A stretch of 64,000 nucleotides of DNA, taken from the NCBI RefSeq assembly GCF_029836165.1, contig NZ_JAOEBG010000012.1, forward strand, positions 62,001 to 126,000, written 5' to 3'. The position numbers were made by a program, and so were the translations under genes. Positions 61,863-64,000 of this stretch are shown here, one piece after another; the stretch's first letter is position 1, and each line of letters begins with the position of its first letter. The notes below the pieces were generated by a model. It did not search any database, was not told the origin of the DNA, and saw nothing but the letters and a program-made list of their open reading frames with translations. Origin of the DNA: Pseudomonas sp. GD04091 (GTDB lineage Bacteria > Pseudomonadota > Gammaproteobacteria > Pseudomonadales > Pseudomonadaceae).

Positions 61863-62816
61863 ATGGGTGCAGTCCTGCCGTTGCTCGCGTTGCGTGCCTT
61901 CTCCGAAACCACCCGCCTGGGCAGCCTGAAGGCCGCCGCCGAGCGTATGGGCGTTACCCCCGGGGCAATCAGTCAACAGATTCGTCTGCTGGAGGATCGC
62001 CTCGGAGTCATCCTGCTGACCCGCAGCCGTTATGGTGTGCAGCTCACGGAAGCGGGGGCGAGTCTCTATCCGGGGCTGTCTCGCGGATTCGGCCAGATCG
62101 AAAGCGCTCTTCTCGACCTTGAGGCCCTGACTCGTGCCAACACCCTGACGATCAGTACCCAGCCCTCATTCGCCTCCAGCTGGCTGGTGCCGCGGCTGGC
62201 TGACTTCAGTGCGCGGTACCCGGAGATCGACGTGCGCGTGCAGTCCACGGCCGAGCTGGTCGATCTGCACCGTGATCCTGTCGATATCGCCCTGCGTCAT
62301 GGTCTGGGCGATTATCCTGGGCTTGAGTCGATACCGCTGCTGGCCCCCGTGCTGCTGCCGGTGGCCAGCCCCGGCTTGCTTGTCGGTGGGCCGGCGCTGC
62401 ACGCACCGCAGGACTGCCTGCACTACCCACTCTTGCAGGATGCCGACCGTGCCGATTGGACGTTGTGGTTGCAGGCTCATGGTGTCGAGCCCGACGGCCG
62501 TAGCCGCCGCGGACCGAGCTTTGACGAAGATCTGCTTTTGTTGCGTGCTGCCGCCAGCGGCCAGGGCATCGCCCTCGTACAGGCGCAGCACGCCGAGGAT
62601 GACTTGCGAAATGGCAGCCTGGTGGTGGCGGTCGATCGGGCCTGGCCCTCGCGTTTCGCCTACTACCTGGTTGCCCGCAAGGAGAACCTGAGTCGACCGC
62701 ACGTGCGTGCGTTCATCGACTGGATTCAAGCGCAACTTGAGACTGAGTCGTCGCGTGCCGCAGAGCCGGATTCAGGCCGCTTGTCGCAGGGTGTTGATAA
62801 CACGGATCTGATGTAA
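61863..62816 (+). CDS. LysR-family transcriptional regulator (GcvA-like)
   Basis: A 317-residue LysR regulator: N-terminal winged helix-turn-helix (LGSLKAAAERMGVTPGAISQ) and a C-terminal effector-binding domain (TISTQPSFASSWLVPRLADF), close to the GcvA subgroup. It diverges from the GST gene, the usual arrangement for LysR control of a neighbouring operon. The effector is unknown. Confidence 0.93.
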   Translation: MGAVLPLLALRAFSETTRLGSLKAAAERMGVTPGAISQQIRLLEDRLGVILLTRSRYGVQLTEAGASLYPGLSRGFGQIESALLDLEALTRANTLTISTQPSFASSWLVPRLADFSARYPEIDVRVQSTAELVDLHRDPVDIALRHGLGDYPGLESIPLLAPVLLPVASPGLLVGGPALHAPQDCLHYPLLQDADRADWTLWLQAHGVEPDGRSRRGPSFDEDLLLLRAAASGQGIALVQAQHAEDDLRNGSLVVAVDRAWPSRFAYYLVARKENLSRPHVRAFIDWIQAQLETESSRAAEPDSGRLSQGVDNTDLM

Positions 62817-62948
62817 GCAGAGAGGCAGGGCTGGAAGGATCGAGTCTGGAGGTATGGGGCGACGCAAGTGTCCGCTTGGGGTCGAATAACGACCATCACT
62901 CGTTGTGACTGATTCACCCTTGTCCTCCCTCAACGTGGAGGACGAGCC

Positions 62949-63569
62949 ATGAACACTATTGCTAGATACAGCCATCAGCCTTGGAACAAGGGAAAGCTTG
63001 TCGGGCAGAAAGCCCCACTCCGAGTCAGAGATACCTGGGCCATTCGGGTCAGGCTCCAGCTCGCGGAGAAGACACGTGATTTGGCGCTCTTCAACTTGGC
63101 CATCGACAGCAAGCTACGTGCTTGTGACTTAACCAAGCTGCGAGTTCGAGACATCGCCCATGGGGAGCACGTTTCGTCACGGGCCATCGTGATGCAGCAG
63201 AAAACTCAGCACCCAGTGCAATTTGAAATCACTGAGCAAACTCGAACGGTTTTGGAGGCGTGGATGCATCAGGCGCACCTGGGCAGCGAGGACTTCTTGT
63301 TTCCAACCCGATTGCACGCTTCAGACCATCTTTCCACCAGGCAATACACTCGAATCGTCAAAGCGTGGGTGACAGCCATTGGCCTGGACCCAACCATGTA
63401 CGGTACTCACACACTACGGCGAACCAAAGCATCGCTGATCTATCGCAGGACGAAGAACCTGAGAGCTATCCAGCTTCTGCTTGGGCACACGAAGCTTGAA
63501 AGCACCGTCCGATACCTGGGAATCGAGGTCGATGATGCCCTGGAAATGGCGGAGCAAACGGAAGTCTGA
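62949..63569 (+). CDS. Tyrosine recombinase, short catalytic-domain type
   Basis: A 206-residue integrase-family recombinase with only the catalytic domain, as in FimB/FimE-type proteins. The catalytic set is complete: arginine in LRACDLTKL, HTLRRTKA (HxxR), a later histidine in LLGHTKLES and the nucleophile tyrosine in VRYLGIE. The long N-terminal DNA-binding domain of phage integrases is missing. GGAGG precedes the ATG. Its GC content is lower than that of neighbouring genes, which fits recent transfer. It could invert a DNA segment or mark an island border; no attachment site was identified. Confidence 0.9.
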   Translation: MNTIARYSHQPWNKGKLVGQKAPLRVRDTWAIRVRLQLAEKTRDLALFNLAIDSKLRACDLTKLRVRDIAHGEHVSSRAIVMQQKTQHPVQFEITEQTRTVLEAWMHQAHLGSEDFLFPTRLHASDHLSTRQYTRIVKAWVTAIGLDPTMYGTHTLRRTKASLIYRRTKNLRAIQLLLGHTKLESTVRYLGIEVDDALEMAEQTEV

Positions 63570-63580
63570 CCATCCATAGT

Positions 63581-63601
63581 GACGGTCGATGCTTGACCGT
63601 C
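63581..63601. terminator. Hairpin downstream of the recombinase
   Basis: Perfect 7-bp arms GACGGTC (63581-63587) and GACCGTC (63595-63601) with a seven-base loop, starting 12 bases after the recombinase stop. It has no T-run, so it may be a terminator or part of the repeated element that follows. Confidence 0.45.
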
Positions 63602-63607
63602 GCTATC

Positions 63608-63718
63608 CGACCCATAGCGGCCCTTCACGGAGGACAGCAATCGGCCAAAAGCAGCCGCTCAAGAACGATTGTTTTCGACCCACGGCAGCTATTCGTCGAA
63701 TGATTCGACCGGCCAAAA
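63608..63718. repeat. Imperfect tandem repeat, 68-bp spacing
   Basis: CGACCCA occurs at 63608-63614 and 63676-63682, and CGGCCAAAA at 63642-63650 and 63710-63718; both pairs are exactly 68 bases apart. The two 43-base units agree at 27 positions. The pattern resembles intergenic repeats known in pseudomonad genomes, often near recombinase genes. A third unit was looked for and not found. Confidence 0.55.
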
Positions 63719-64000
63719 TCGCCCCCTTTGGTCAGATAAGGAGATAGGGATTGTGTGTGATCCTCTACGAGGTTAGCCTTGTACATCCAGCACATAGTGC
63801 GCTCGAACTGCCCTATTTTTCTACGTAAGTTGGCTGATAAAAATACATGCGCTCTCCCATCTGTCTTCTTGAAGCTCAAATTGCCAGTGCCCCTTTCAAT
63901 GTTGCGCCGGAAAAAGCCGACCTCTGCGCGCAACAACGTGACGAACATAAAATTGACCTTGTTATGGTGGATGAGCCTAAATTTGGCTTTAGAGTTAGAC

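Larger units (their letters stand above)
63570..64000. other. Gene-free AT-richer right edge of the window (431 bases)
   Basis: No complete gene is supported. The left part holds a small inverted repeat and an imperfect 68-bp-spaced repeat. The right part is clearly AT-richer than the rest of the window. A possible GTG start at 63938, with a hydrophobic first stretch, runs off the edge but has no ribosome site. Confidence 0.55.

Noticed and set aside
63625-63948. 107-codon minus-strand frame near the right edge
   Set aside because: It crosses the repeat region, has no good ribosome site and shows no recognisable protein features.
1-64000. tRNA or rRNA genes and CRISPR arrays
   Set aside because: No cloverleaf-like sequence, rRNA motif or regularly spaced direct repeat array was seen by eye; tRNAscan-type software was not available.

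Overview
The window is high-GC, gene-dense DNA from a fluorescent pseudomonad. The evidence is a complete pyochelin locus with the gene order and protein sizes known from Pseudomonas aeruginosa, plus many other Pseudomonas-type genes. No rRNA, tRNA, insertion sequence or CRISPR array was seen. GC content and codon use change only at the right end, from about 62.9 kb, where a tyrosine recombinase sits in AT-richer sequence.

Layout. 1-2.7 kb: the end of an acyl-CoA ligase, an MHS-type transporter and a LysE exporter. 2.7-27.7 kb: pyochelin synthesis (pchDCBA leftward; pchR, then pchEFGHI rightward) and ferripyochelin uptake (fptABCX). Fur boxes and a shared PchR-box-like block precede pchD and fptA; the block alone precedes pchE. 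27.7-32.1 kb: azlCD with an Lrp-type regulator, a LuxR-type regulator, and a GST with a two-subunit extradiol (LigAB-type) dioxygenase. 32.1-34.4 kb: an encapsulin shell with its DyP peroxidase cargo, then an internally deleted formate dehydrogenase relic. 34.6-37.6 kb: an Ada-AlkA fusion repair protein and two related 2OG-Fe(II) oxygenase genes, one frameshifted and one lacking a metal ligand. 38-39.7 kb: a chitin-active LPMO and a GH18 chitinase, both without signal peptides.

39.8-52.2 kb holds the most interesting feature: eleven leftward genes, closely spaced or overlapping, that look like one operon for an undescribed small molecule. They encode an alpha-oxoamine synthase, a CitE-like lyase, a MaoC hydratase, an SDR, an ornithine-cyclodeaminase-like enzyme, a D-2-hydroxyacid dehydrogenase, a class II aldolase (frameshifted in this sequence), a HisC-like aminotransferase, an MFS exporter, a membrane desaturase and, last, a divergent second leucyl-tRNA synthetase. 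A spare tRNA synthetase closing a biosynthetic operon usually signals self-resistance. The product is therefore probably a non-NRPS, non-PKS antimetabolite acting on leucyl-tRNA synthetase, perhaps an unusual or unsaturated amino acid. This is inference.

52.5-64 kb: an orphan histidine kinase, the potassium transporter Kup with an OmpR-type direct repeat upstream, a kdpE 3' relic, a gamma-glutamylpolyamine synthetase-like enzyme and porin, small proteins of unknown role, a flavin monooxygenase-like enzyme, a GST with a divergent LysR regulator, and the recombinase with an imperfect tandem repeat at the right edge.

Both frameshifts lie in six-base homopolymers and are each repaired by adding one base, so assembly error must be excluded before either gene is called broken.
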